Below, in pieces: positions 26,624 through 35,336 of a stretch of DNA of 64,000 nt. Origin of the DNA: Enterobacter wuhouensis (GTDB taxonomy: Bacteria; Pseudomonadota; Gammaproteobacteria; Enterobacterales; Enterobacteriaceae); NCBI RefSeq assembly GCF_004331265.1, contig NZ_SJOO01000014.1, positions 1-64,000 on the forward strand, read 5' to 3'. Within the stretch, counting starts at the first letter, position 1; every line of letters starts with the position of its first letter. The position numbers and the translations under genes were made by a program. Under the pieces are notes generated by a model. That model searched no databases and had not been told where the DNA came from. It worked only from the letters and a program-made list of their open reading frames with translations.

Positions 26624-27240
26624 CGAGAGATGATGAGATGAATGCCGAAGCCGGCGAACAGCGCGCCGGCGAAGCCGTCGATCCACTTCGCGATGCGCTG
26701 GTAGCCGCGGCGCATCGCCGGTAAGGCGAACAGGCTGGCCACCACGGTGAACCAGGCAAACGTCTCAACGACGATCAGCAGGAAGATCCCCCAGCGCGCG
26801 CCCGCGCCCACGCTATCGCCCACAAACAGCGAGAACACGGAGCCGAAATAGATAATCGCTTTCGGGTTCGCCAGGTTGGTCAGCAGCCCTTTCACAAAGC
26901 TGCGGCCGCCCGTTGCCAGCTCCACCTTAGGCTCTTCCGGTTTTTTCTCTTCTTTCTTCAGCGCCCCGCGCAGCATCTGGTAGCCCATCCAGCACAAGTA
27001 CAGCCCGCCGCCGACCATAATAATGTTATGCAGCCAGGCCATCTTCGCCAGGATCAGGTTCAGGCCGAGCAGCGCGACTGCCGCCCAGACCATGACGCCC
27101 ATGGTAATACCGAGCACGCCCATCATCGCCTCTTTGCGGGAGCGGCTGACGGCGGTTTGCGACACGAAGAAAAAGTCAGGGCCAGGGCTCATCAGCGCAA
27201 CGAGGTGCACTAACGCCACGGTGAGAAATAGCATTAACAT
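26620..27240 (-). CDS. rhtC: Threonine efflux protein RhtC
   Basis: LysE/RhtB-family exporter of threonine. The N-terminal signature MSPGPDFFFVSQTAV is the classic form, followed by a charged cytoplasmic loop (KKEEKKPEEPK) between helices. It has 206 residues. It follows recQ after 61 bp with no obvious terminator between, so read-through is possible. Confidence 0.95.
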   Translation of the reverse strand: MLMLFLTVALVHLVALMSPGPDFFFVSQTAVSRSRKEAMMGVLGITMGVMVWAAVALLGLNLILAKMAWLHNIIMVGGGLYLCWMGYQMLRGALKKEEKKPEEPKVELATGGRSFVKGLLTNLANPKAIIYFGSVFSLFVGDSVGAGARWGIFLLIVVETFAWFTVVASLFALPAMRRGYQRIAKWIDGFAGALFAGFGIHLIISR

Positions 27241-27301
27241 AATTAGCTCGCGGGGAAATAATGTAGTGAGTCACCATCCTGGCACTTTTTCGCCCGGCTG
27301 A

Positions 27302-29131
27302 CTACTCTTCGTCATCACCATCGGCGTGAGAGCGGATGAGCGCCATAAACTCTTTCCCGAAGCGCTCCAGCTTGCGCGTGCCGACGCCGTTGACGCTCAG
27401 CATCTCGCTGGCGCTGAGCGGCATCTGCTCGGCCATCTCAATCAGCGTCGCGTCGTTGAACACCACGTAAGGCGGGATGTTCTCTTCATCGGCAATGGCT
27501 TTACGCAGCTTGCGCAGTTTGGCAAACAGTTTGCGGTCGTAGTTGCCGCCGTAGGATTTCTGCATCACGCGCGGCTTGAGAGCGATAACGCGCGGCACGG
27601 CGAGCTTGAGTTCAACTTCACCCCGCAGCACCGGGCGCGCGGCCTCCGTGAGCTGAAGCGCGGAGTGCTGGGCAATATTTTGCGTGGCAAAGCCGAGGTG
27701 GATCAGCTGGCGAATAATACTTACCCAGTGCTCGTGGCTCTGCTCTTTACCGATGCCGTAAACCGGCAGCTTGTCGTGGCCCATGTCGCGGATGCGCTGG
27801 TTGTTGGCCCCACGCAGCACTTCCACCACGTAGCCCATCCCGAAGCGCTGGTTGACGCGCCCAATGGTTGAGAGCGCCTTACGCGCGTCCATCAGGCCAT
27901 CGTACTGCTTCGGCGGGTCAAGGCAGATATCGCAGTTGCCGCACGGCTCCTGACGCCCCTCGCCAAAGTAGTTGAGCAAAACCAGACGGCGGCAGGTTTG
28001 CGCTTCGGCAAACGCCCCCATCGCGTTGAGCTTGTGGCGCTCGATATCCTGCAGCTGACCCTGAGGCTTCTCTTCCAGGCAGCGGCGCAGCCACGCCATG
28101 TCGGCCGGATCGTAAAACAGCATCGCTTCCGCCGGCAGGCCGTCACGCCCGGCGCGGCCGGTTTCCTGATAGTAGGATTCAATATTGCGCGGGATGTCGA
28201 AGTGCACCACGAAGCGCACGTTGGGCTTGTTGATCCCCATCCCGAAGGCCACCGTCGCGACCACAATCTGCAGGTCGTCGCGCTGGAATTTCTCCTGCAC
28301 GTCGGCGCGGATGTGGTTCTCCAGCCCGGCGTGATACGCAGCGGCGCTAAAACCGCGGTTTTGCAGACGCGCGGCGGTGTCTTCGACCTTCGCACGGCTG
28401 TTGCAGTAGATGATGCCGGACTTGCCGCGCTGCTCCTGAACGTAGCGCAGGAGCTGATCCAGCGGCTTGAATTTCTCCATCAGCATATAGCGAATGTTCG
28501 GGCGGTCGAAGCTGCTGACCTGAATATAAGGGTCTTTTAACCCGAGCAGACGAACGATGTCCAGACGCGTCGTATCATCCGCCGTGGCGGTAAGCGCCAT
28601 AAACGGCAGCTCGGGGAAGCGCTGACGCAGCTGGCCGAGGGCGGCATATTCCGGGCGGAAGTCATGTCCCCACTGGGAGATACAGTGCGCTTCATCCACC
28701 GCCAGCAGGACCGGATTCCAGTGCGCGAGATGATCGAGGAAGTTATCCAGCATCAGGCGTTCCGGCGCGATGTAAAGCAGGCGGATCTGCCCGGTGCGGC
28801 AACCCGCCATCACCTCTTGCTGCTGCTCGCGGGTTTGCGTGGAGTTAAGACAGGCGGCCGCCACGCCGTTGGCGAGCAGCTGGTCGACCTGGTCTTTCAT
28901 CAGGGAAATCAGGGGCGATACCACGACCGTCAGGCCGTTCAGCACCAGCGCGGGCACCTGATAGCAGAGCGATTTTCCGCCGCCGGTTGGCATCACGACC
29001 AGGCAGTCGCGGCCTTCCAGCACGGTTTCAATGATGGTTTCCTGGCCAGGGCGGAACTGCTGATAGCCAAAGGTTTCCTGCAAAACCTGTTTAGCCAGCG
29101 ATTCCTGATTCAATACTTCCGCCTGCGCCAC
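27302..29131 (-). CDS. recQ: ATP-dependent DNA helicase RecQ
   Basis: 3'-5' superfamily 2 helicase of the RecF recombination pathway and replication-fork repair. Motif I is MPTGGGKS, motif II is VDEAHCISQWGHDF, and motif VI is QETGRAGRDG. The zinc-binding cysteines are in QEPCGNCDICLDPP and the upstream QTCRRLVL. An HRDC domain ends the protein. A GTG start at 29131 (VAQAEVLNQ) after GGGG gives 609 residues, as in E. coli. A TTG at 29194 would add 21 residues but overlaps the pldA terminator and is rejected. Confidence 0.97.
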   Translation of the reverse strand: MAQAEVLNQESLAKQVLQETFGYQQFRPGQETIIETVLEGRDCLVVMPTGGGKSLCYQVPALVLNGLTVVVSPLISLMKDQVDQLLANGVAAACLNSTQTREQQQEVMAGCRTGQIRLLYIAPERLMLDNFLDHLAHWNPVLLAVDEAHCISQWGHDFRPEYAALGQLRQRFPELPFMALTATADDTTRLDIVRLLGLKDPYIQVSSFDRPNIRYMLMEKFKPLDQLLRYVQEQRGKSGIIYCNSRAKVEDTAARLQNRGFSAAAYHAGLENHIRADVQEKFQRDDLQIVVATVAFGMGINKPNVRFVVHFDIPRNIESYYQETGRAGRDGLPAEAMLFYDPADMAWLRRCLEEKPQGQLQDIERHKLNAMGAFAEAQTCRRLVLLNYFGEGRQEPCGNCDICLDPPKQYDGLMDARKALSTIGRVNQRFGMGYVVEVLRGANNQRIRDMGHDKLPVYGIGKEQSHEHWVSIIRQLIHLGFATQNIAQHSALQLTEAARPVLRGEVELKLAVPRVIALKPRVMQKSYGGNYDRKLFAKLRKLRKAIADEENIPPYVVFNDATLIEMAEQMPLSASEMLSVNGVGTRKLERFGKEFMALIRSHADGDDEE

Positions 29132-29157
29132 GTTAACCCCATATGCCAGAAATGAAA

Positions 29158-29179
29158 CAGGCGCTATTTTCAGCGCCTG
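29158..29179 (-). terminator. Terminator between pldA and recQ
   Basis: On the minus strand CAGGCGCT-GAAAAT-AGCGCCTG forms an 8-bp perfect stem, followed by TTTCATTTC. It lies 42 bp after the pldA stop and 27 bp before the recQ start, and would separate the two genes. Confidence 0.75.
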
Positions 29180-29221
29180 AGAAAGAAACTTCAACGTTTA
29201 ACGTAAAAACATTCGAGCGGC

Positions 29222-30091
29222 CTAGAAAATATCGTTCAGCATGACGCCCACACCCACGCGGGTCTGATTGAAGTTGTAGTCGATCAGCGACTCGCCGTAT
29301 CCGCTGTACACCTGCGTGTAAAGACGCACGTGCTTCGTCACCGGATAGCTCAGGCCCAGCTCTGCGCCGCCGTAGCCGGTGTTCCAGTTGTACTGGCCTT
29401 TGGCGCTCAGCACCGCATCGCCTAGCTGGTAGCCAATCTTGAGCTGGTAGTAGCCCATGTATTTGGTGATATCCGGGTTATCGTCGGTGCTGCCCACCAC
29501 ATACCACGGCTTCACCTCCACCATCAAATTGCCGTTCTGCGCCATCAGGCGGGTGTAGGCGCGGTTCCAGCTGCGCGAGGTTGGATCGGAGCGACCGTTG
29601 GAGTCATGGTTAAAGCCCACTTCGACGTCGCGCAGCGTCCAGCCTGCGAACTCGTAGTCCGTTGCGAAGCCGAGGAACAGCTGCGGCTCATAGTTGGTTT
29701 CGCGGAACGGCGAGGACTCCCCGCTGTTGGAAAGCTGCCACCAGGATTTTTGCGTATAGGAAGCACCGAACACCGAGTTCGGCCCCAGAATGCCGCGCCA
29801 GAACGGGAAAGCGAGGCTGAGCTGGTACTTCACCTCATCCTTACGCGCATTATCGGACCAGTTATAGGAGCGAATGGCCTCTTTGTTGAGATCGCTGGTC
29901 TGGGTGTAAATCACGTAGTTGGTGTCGTACGGGTAGAGCGTGAACGGATTGTCGTGCTCCTGAAGCATATTGGCGATGATGCTGCCCTTAACGGCAGGTT
30001 TATCGTGCACCTCTTTTATGGTCGCTTCCTGCGCATATGCTGTGAAGGGCAGCGCAACCGCCGCCAGTAACCAGGCCAGATACGTCCGCAT
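29222..30091 (-). CDS. pldA: Outer membrane phospholipase A (OMPLA)
   Basis: Calcium-dependent outer-membrane phospholipase A1/A2 that removes mislocalised phospholipid from the outer leaflet as an active dimer. It has a 20-residue signal peptide (cleavage after FTAYA) and a 12-strand beta-barrel ending with a terminal Phe. The catalytic His-Ser-Asn triad lies in GFNHDSNGRSD and the following SRSWNRAY. It has 289 residues, as in E. coli. Next genes are recQ downstream and the divergent yigI. Confidence 0.97.
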   Translation of the reverse strand: MRTYLAWLLAAVALPFTAYAQEATIKEVHDKPAVKGSIIANMLQEHDNPFTLYPYDTNYVIYTQTSDLNKEAIRSYNWSDNARKDEVKYQLSLAFPFWRGILGPNSVFGASYTQKSWWQLSNSGESSPFRETNYEPQLFLGFATDYEFAGWTLRDVEVGFNHDSNGRSDPTSRSWNRAYTRLMAQNGNLMVEVKPWYVVGSTDDNPDITKYMGYYQLKIGYQLGDAVLSAKGQYNWNTGYGGAELGLSYPVTKHVRLYTQVYSGYGESLIDYNFNQTRVGVGVMLNDIF

Positions 30092-30251
30092 CGGTGGTGT
30101 TCTCCTGAAATCGTTACATTTAATGAATCGTTTTGTCCGGGCATTCTACAGACTTCTGCGACAACTTCCGCCTACTCGTTTCTGAAAGTGGAAATCATTA
30201 TGGTTGAGGCATAAAATCAACATTTTGTTAACAACAAGGATGAGACGTCTC

Positions 30252-30719
30252 ATGTCAGCCATGCTTACCGCCGAAGAAGCCTTAAAGCTCGTGGGCGAGA
30301 TTTTTGTTTATCACATGCCCTTTAACCGCGCGCTCGGTCTGGAGCTGGAGCGATACGAGAAAGACTTTGCTCAGCTGAGCTTCAACAACCAGCCAATGAT
30401 GGTAGGCAACTGGGCGCAAAGCATTTTGCACGGCGGCGTGATTGCCTCCGCGCTGGACGTGGCGGCAGGGCTGGTCTGCGTCGGCAGCACGCTGACGCGT
30501 CACGACACCATTAATGAAGACGAACTCCGCCAGCGCCTGTCGCGCATGGGGACCATTGATTTACGCGTCGATTATCTGCGCCCGGGAAGGGGCAATCGCT
30601 TTACCTGCAGCAGCAGCCTGCTGCGCGCGGGGAACAAAGTCGCCGTGGCGCGCGTTGAGCTGCATAACGAAGAACAGGTGTACATCGCCAGCGCGACCGC
30701 CACTTATATGGTGGGTTGA
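30252..30719 (+). CDS. yigI: Hotdog-fold acyl-CoA thioesterase YigI
   Basis: A 155-residue single hotdog domain of the PaaI/YigI type, with the ILHGGVIASALDVAAGLV helix-turn carrying the family active-site region and VDYLRPGRG in the next strand. E. coli YigI has been assigned medium/long-chain acyl-CoA thioesterase activity, which I infer here. The start at 30252 (MSAMLTAEEALK) matches the family; the TTG-type start at 30204 is not needed. rarD follows 51 bp on. Confidence 0.9.
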   Translation: MSAMLTAEEALKLVGEIFVYHMPFNRALGLELERYEKDFAQLSFNNQPMMVGNWAQSILHGGVIASALDVAAGLVCVGSTLTRHDTINEDELRQRLSRMGTIDLRVDYLRPGRGNRFTCSSSLLRAGNKVAVARVELHNEEQVYIASATATYMVG

Positions 30720-30770
30720 GGCGGCAAAATCGGGTAAAATTAATTCACTATTTTGTAACGGATTATCCCG

Positions 30771-31667
30771 ATGGATGCTAAACAGACGCGGCAGGGCGTT
30801 TTACTCGCCCTTGCCGCTTATTTTATTTGGGGTATCGCACCGGCGTACTTCAAGCTTATCGCCTACGTTCCGGCTGACGAGATCCTCACTCACCGCGTTA
30901 TCTGGTCGTTCTTCTTTATGATTGCGCTGATGAGCATCAGCCGTCAGTGGTCGGGCGTCAAAACGCTGCTCAAAACCCCTAAAAAGGTATTCCTGCTGGC
31001 GCTCTCTGCGGTGCTGATTGGCGGCAACTGGCTGCTGTTCATCTGGGCGGTGAATAACCATCACATGCTCGAAGCGAGCCTGGGATACTTCATTAACCCG
31101 CTGGTGAACATCGTGCTGGGGATGATTTTCCTCGGCGAACGCTTCCGCCGTATGCAGTGGGTGGCCGTCATTCTGGCCTTCTGCGGCGTGCTGGTGCAGC
31201 TGTGGACCTTCGGTTCGCTGCCGATTATTGCCCTCGGCCTGGCGTTTAGCTTTGCTTTCTACGGCCTGGTGCGTAAGAAAATTGCCGTGGAAGCGCAGAC
31301 CGGGATGCTGTTTGAAACCCTGTGGCTGCTGCCGGTAGCGGCAATCTATCTGTTTGGCATCGCCGACAGCGCCACCAGCCACATGGGCAGTAACCCGTGG
31401 TCGCTGAACCTGATGCTGATGGCGGCGGGCGTAGTGACCACCATTCCTCTGCTGTGCTTCACCGGTGCGGCGACGCGCCTGCGGCTCTCCACGCTGGGCT
31501 TCTTCCAGTACATTGGCCCGACGCTGATGTTCCTGCTGGCAGTGGTGTTTTACGGTGAAGTGCCGGGCGCGGACAAGATGGTGACCTTCGCCTTCATCTG
31601 GGTGGCGCTGACCATCTTTGTTGCGGATGCGATTTATACCCAGCGCAGGGTGCGCAAAGGGTTGTAG
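30771..31667 (+). CDS. rarD: EamA-family permease RarD
   Basis: Ten-helix EamA/DMT permease of the RarD branch. It has 298 residues in two homologous halves, starting MDAKQTRQGVLLALAAYFIWG. Named after a reported chloramphenicol-sensitivity phenotype in Pseudomonas; the natural substrate is unknown. The gene is separated from convergent corA by only 83 bp containing two hairpin repeats. yigF and yigG, which lie here in E. coli, are absent. Confidence 0.92.
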   Translation: MDAKQTRQGVLLALAAYFIWGIAPAYFKLIAYVPADEILTHRVIWSFFFMIALMSISRQWSGVKTLLKTPKKVFLLALSAVLIGGNWLLFIWAVNNHHMLEASLGYFINPLVNIVLGMIFLGERFRRMQWVAVILAFCGVLVQLWTFGSLPIIALGLAFSFAFYGLVRKKIAVEAQTGMLFETLWLLPVAAIYLFGIADSATSHMGSNPWSLNLMLMAAGVVTTIPLLCFTGAATRLRLSTLGFFQYIGPTLMFLLAVVFYGEVPGADKMVTFAFIWVALTIFVADAIYTQRRVRKGL

Positions 31668-31684
31668 TGCTCCCCTCACCCTAA

Positions 31685-31744
31685 CCCTCTCCCAAAGGGA
31701 GAGGGAACACTATCGTAGGCCCGGTAAGCGCAGCGCCACCGGGC
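31685..31744. repeat. Two hairpin repeats between rarD and corA
   Basis: CCCTCTCCC-AAA-GGGAGAGGG (31685-31705) is a 9-bp perfect stem with a 3-base loop. It sits inside the CCCTCACCCTAACCCTCTCCC element that recurs in intergenic regions of enteric genomes. A REP palindrome GCCCGGT...ACCGGGC (31719-31744) follows. Together they occupy most of the gap between the convergent genes and can block read-through from both sides. Confidence 0.8.
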
Positions 31745-31750
31745 AATTTC

Positions 31751-32701
31751 TCAAAGCCAGTTCTTCCGCTTAAAGTACAGATACGGCGCCAATCCCGCGA
31801 GGATCATGAAGATAATCGCCCCCGGGTAACCAAAGCTCCACTTCAGCTCCGGCATAAACTCAAAGTTCATCCCATAGCTGGATGCCACCAGCGTCGGCGG
31901 CAGGAATACCACGGATACCACCGAGAAGATCTTGATGATGCGGTTCTGCTCGATGTTGATAAAGCCCATCGCCGCCTGCATCAGGAAGTTCACCTTCTGG
32001 AACAGGGATTCGTTGTGCGGCAGCAGGGATTCGATATCGCGCAGGATCTCACGCGCCTGCTCCAGCTGGCCGCCCGGCAGACGCGCCTTGCGCACCAGGA
32101 AGTTCAGCGCGCGCTGGGTATCCATCAGACACAAACGCACCTTCCAGCCGATATCTTCCAGCTCCGCCAGCGTGGAGAGCGCTTCGTCGTATTCATCGCC
32201 CTGATGGCCCTCCATGATCACGCGGCTCAGCTTTTCCAGATCGCTGTAGATGTTTTCAATTTCGTCCGCCAGCTGTTCGATTTTGGTTTCGAACAGGTCG
32301 AGCAGCAGCTCGTAGGCGTTGCCGTCCACCATCGCCTGACTGCGGGCGCGCATGCGGTAAAGACGAAACGCAGGCAGTTCACGCTCGCGCAGGGTAAACA
32401 GACGGCCGTCGCGGATGGTAAACGCCACGGTAGAGTTACCCGCGTGGTCGTCGGCATCTTCAAAGAAGAAGAAGGAGTGGATGTGCAGGCCGTCTTCGTC
32501 TTCAAAGAAACGTGCGGATGCTTCGATGTCTTCCAGTTCCGGGCGGGTTGCCAGGCTTTGCCCCAGCTCAGATTGTACGCGAAGGCGCTCATCGTCGTCC
32601 GGCTCGACCAGATCCACCCATACGGCATCAATGAGGGGCTGTGACTCTTCGGCTTCAAGCCGAGTCAGTCGGTTTTTTTCGAGTTGAAATGCGCTCAACA
32701 T
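31751..32701 (-). CDS. corA: Magnesium/cobalt transport protein CorA
   Basis: Homopentameric inner-membrane channel for Mg2+, Co2+ and Ni2+. The large N-terminal cytoplasmic funnel is followed by two transmembrane helices. The GMN selectivity motif is in SSYGMNFEFMPEL, and the basic C-terminus ends KRKNWL. The start at 32701 (MLSAFQLE) gives 316 residues, as in E. coli; a frame extending to 32749 runs back into the leader. Expression is probably controlled by the upstream leader (see corL and hairpin). Confidence 0.97.
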   Translation of the reverse strand: MLSAFQLEKNRLTRLEAEESQPLIDAVWVDLVEPDDDERLRVQSELGQSLATRPELEDIEASARFFEDEDGLHIHSFFFFEDADDHAGNSTVAFTIRDGRLFTLRERELPAFRLYRMRARSQAMVDGNAYELLLDLFETKIEQLADEIENIYSDLEKLSRVIMEGHQGDEYDEALSTLAELEDIGWKVRLCLMDTQRALNFLVRKARLPGGQLEQAREILRDIESLLPHNESLFQKVNFLMQAAMGFINIEQNRIIKIFSVVSVVFLPPTLVASSYGMNFEFMPELKWSFGYPGAIIFMILAGLAPYLYFKRKNWL

Positions 32702-32823
32702 GACCGGGACTCCCAATGCAAAAAATATCGGACAGTTCGGTGGGCACACAGAAACAAATTGGGTTTCAGACCATTAAACAGCCTGACTCAGCGCGACGGG
32801 AATAATGCAGTCGCTGACAACCA

Positions 32824-32855
32824 CTAAGGCCATCAGCAAGAGGAGATAGCCTTAG
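32824..32855 (-). promoter_or_regulatory. corA leader hairpin
   Basis: On the minus strand CTAAGGC and GCCTTAG form a perfect 7-bp stem closing an 18-base loop. One arm contains the stop codon of the corL-like ORF. This is the arrangement expected where translation of the leader peptide decides between alternative RNA structures and Rho access, as described for Salmonella corA. Confidence 0.65.
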
Positions 32856-32908
32856 GAGTTGTTCCTGGATGACAGGGAATTGAGCCAGTATCTACTGGGT
32901 GTGTCCAA
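32852..32908 (-). CDS. corL: Probable corA leader peptide CorL
   Basis: An 18-codon ORF with a TTG start at 32908, encoding MDTPSRYWLNSLSSRNNS. It has an AGAGGA ribosome site 8 bases upstream. It lies 150 bp before corA in the same direction, and its stop codon is embedded in a stem-loop. Position, size and linked hairpin agree with CorL, the peptide whose translation efficiency couples Mg2+ and proline levels to Rho-dependent termination in the corA leader. Annotation of the start is uncertain: the same frame is open back to 33097, and an in-frame ATG at 32998 would give a longer peptide. Confidence 0.6.
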   Translation of the reverse strand: MDTPSRYWLNSLSSRNNS

Positions 32909-33057
32909 GGCGAATGTCCTCTTAGCGTAATCGTGCGCGCATGTTACGCCAGCTATAACTGTGGCGTCAACACGCAACGGGACGCTGAAGGGCATTAATT
33001 GACCTTCAACGTATAAGGTTAGCAGATCATTACAAAATAATGATATTTTTCTGAATG

Positions 33058-35220
33058 TTAGACTGTTTCCAGCTTCGCATAGGCCGCCACCAGCCATTTG
33101 ATCCCCTGCCCCTGGAACGCCACTTGCAGACGACTGTGCTCGCCGCTGCCTTCCAGATTCACGATGGTGCCTTCACCAAACTTCGAATGGCGCACGCGCT
33201 GGCCCAGCTTGTAGCCCGTGTCATTTTCCGAGATCGGCGCGCCCATGCGCTGATGGCTGACCGGACGGCTGATGCTGGCGCGCAGGCGCACCTCTTCCAC
33301 GCACGCTTCCGGCAGCTCGCCGATGAAGCGCGACGGACGGTGATAGACCTCTTTGCCGTACAGACGGCGGGTTTCGGCGTAGGTCAGCGTCAGCTTTTGC
33401 ATCGCACGGGTCACGCCGACGTAGGCCAGACGACGCTCCTCTTCCAGCCGGCCGCCCTCATCCAGCGACATCTGGCTCGGGAACATCCCCTCTTCCATGC
33501 CGACGATGAACACCTGCGGGAACTCCAGGCCTTTGGCGGAGTGCAGGGTCATCAGCTGAACCGCATCCTGCCAGGTGTCCGCCTGCCCCTCGCCCGCTTC
33601 CAGCGCGGCGTGGGAAAGGAACGCCTGCAGCGGCATCAGGTCTTCGTCTTCTTCGTTGTAGCTGAACTGGCGCGTTGCCGTCACCAGTTCCTCTAAGTTC
33701 TCAATACGGGTCTGGCCCTTCTCGCCCTTCTCCTGCTCGTACATGATGCGCAGGCCGGAGTCTTTGATCACCCGGTCGGTCTGCACGTGCAGCGGCATGT
33801 CGGCGGTTTCCTGCGCCAGAGCGTCTATCAGCTCAATAAAGCGCTGCAGCGCGCTGGCGGCACGTCCGGCGAGGGCCTTTTCCTGCAGCAGCTCGCGGCA
33901 CGCCTGCCACAGCGTCAGCTGGCGGTCGCGCGAGGCCTGACGCACCACGTCCAGCGTGCGGTCGCCAATGCCGCGCGTTGGCGTGTTCACCACGCGCTCA
34001 AAGGCCGCGTCGTCGTTACGGTTGGCGATCAGGCGCAGGTACGAGAGCGCGTCCTTGATTTCCTGACGTTCGAAGAAGCGCATACCGCCGTAAATGCGGT
34101 ACGGCATGCTCACCTGCAGCAGCGCCTCTTCCAGCACGCGCGACTGGGCGTTGCTGCGATAGAGAATGGCGCACTGCTCCAGCGCGCCGCCGTTGTCCTG
34201 CCAGGTTTTGATGCGGTTCACCACGAAGCGCGCTTCGTCGAGTTCGTTGAACGCGCAGTAAATCGAGATCGGTTCACCGTCGACGCCGTCGGTCCACAGC
34301 TTTTTACCCAGACGGCCGTTGTTATTTTCGATCAGGGCGTTAGCCGCGCTGAGGATGTTGTTCGTCGAGCGGTAGTTCTGCTCCAGACGAATGGTCTGTG
34401 CGCCGGGGAAATCGTTGAGGAAGCGCTGGATGTTTTCCACCTGCGCCCCGCGCCAGCCGTAGATCGACTGGTCGTCATCGCCCACGATCATCACCTTGCC
34501 GGTATCGCCGGCCAGCAGGCGGATCCATGCGTACTGGATGTTGTTGGTATCCTGGAACTCATCCACCAGGATATTGGTGAAGCGTTCGCGGTAGTGCTGC
34601 AGGATGTGCGGCTTGTTGAGCCACAGCTCGTGGGCGCGCAGCAGCAGCTCGGCGAAATCCACCAGACCGGCGCGATCGCAGGCTTCCTGATAGGCCTTGT
34701 AGACGTTCTGCCAGGTCTGCTCGACCGGGTTGCCGAAGCTCTGAATGTGGTGCGGGCGCAGCCCTTCGTCTTTCTGGCCGTTGATGTACCACATTGCCTG
34801 ACGCGGCGGCCACTGCTTCTCGTCGAGGTTCATCGCCTTGATCAGGCGCTTCAGCAGACGCAGCTGGTCTTCGCTGTCGAGGATCTGGAAATCCTGGGGC
34901 AGGTTGGCGTCCATATGGTGCGCGCGCAGCAGGCGGTGCGCCAGGCCGTGGAAGGTGCCGACCCACATGCCGCCCTGGCTGGTGCCCATCAGCTGCGCGA
35001 TACGGTGGCGCATCTCTGCCGCCGCCTTGTTGGTAAACGTTACCGCCATGATGGAGTACGGGGAGCAGTTCTCCACGCTCTGCAGCCAGGCGATGCGGTG
35101 AACCAGCACGCGCGTCTTACCACTGCCCGCCCCAGCCAGCACCAGCATGTTGGTGCGCGAAGCCGCTACGGCTTCACGCTGTTTGTCATTAAGGCTGTCG
35201 AGCAGGTAAGAAACGTCCAT
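33058..35220 (-). CDS. uvrD: DNA helicase II UvrD
   Basis: Superfamily 1A 3'-5' helicase that removes the UvrC-incised oligonucleotide in nucleotide excision repair, unwinds nicked DNA in mismatch repair, and dismantles RecA filaments. Walker A is AGAGSGKT, motif II is VDEFQDTN, and motifs with QNYRS, GGMRFFERQE and VTRAMQKL follow. A C-terminal Tudor-like RNA polymerase-binding domain ends it. The start at 35220 (MDVSYLLD) gives 720 residues, as in E. coli. A LexA box lies about 100 bp upstream, so the gene should be SOS-induced; it also follows xerC-yigB on the same strand. Confidence 0.97.
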   Translation of the reverse strand: MDVSYLLDSLNDKQREAVAASRTNMLVLAGAGSGKTRVLVHRIAWLQSVENCSPYSIMAVTFTNKAAAEMRHRIAQLMGTSQGGMWVGTFHGLAHRLLRAHHMDANLPQDFQILDSEDQLRLLKRLIKAMNLDEKQWPPRQAMWYINGQKDEGLRPHHIQSFGNPVEQTWQNVYKAYQEACDRAGLVDFAELLLRAHELWLNKPHILQHYRERFTNILVDEFQDTNNIQYAWIRLLAGDTGKVMIVGDDDQSIYGWRGAQVENIQRFLNDFPGAQTIRLEQNYRSTNNILSAANALIENNNGRLGKKLWTDGVDGEPISIYCAFNELDEARFVVNRIKTWQDNGGALEQCAILYRSNAQSRVLEEALLQVSMPYRIYGGMRFFERQEIKDALSYLRLIANRNDDAAFERVVNTPTRGIGDRTLDVVRQASRDRQLTLWQACRELLQEKALAGRAASALQRFIELIDALAQETADMPLHVQTDRVIKDSGLRIMYEQEKGEKGQTRIENLEELVTATRQFSYNEEDEDLMPLQAFLSHAALEAGEGQADTWQDAVQLMTLHSAKGLEFPQVFIVGMEEGMFPSQMSLDEGGRLEEERRLAYVGVTRAMQKLTLTYAETRRLYGKEVYHRPSRFIGELPEACVEEVRLRASISRPVSHQRMGAPISENDTGYKLGQRVRHSKFGEGTIVNLEGSGEHSRLQVAFQGQGIKWLVAAYAKLETV

Positions 35221-35257
35221 TGGCACCGTCACATAGTATTCAGGAACACAGCAAAAC

Positions 35258-35283
35258 GCCCGGTGGCGCTTCGCTTACCGGGC
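35258..35283. repeat. REP element in the uvrD 5' leader
   Basis: GCCCGGT...ACCGGGC palindrome with flanking CCTAC, a single REP unit. It lies 37-63 bp upstream of the uvrD start and downstream of the LexA box and predicted promoter. Its hairpin should therefore be part of the uvrD mRNA leader. Confidence 0.8.
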
Positions 35284-35320
35284 CTACAACTGCAAAACCC
35301 TGGTAATTTATACAATATTA

Positions 35321-35336
35321 CTGGTGATTATATCAG
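35321..35336. promoter_or_regulatory. LexA box upstream of uvrD
   Basis: CTGATATAATCACCAG (minus strand) fits CTG-N10-CAG with an A/T-rich centre. It overlaps the last codons of yigB and lies 101 bp upstream of uvrD. E. coli uvrD is a LexA-regulated SOS gene with a box in the same place. Confidence 0.75.
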
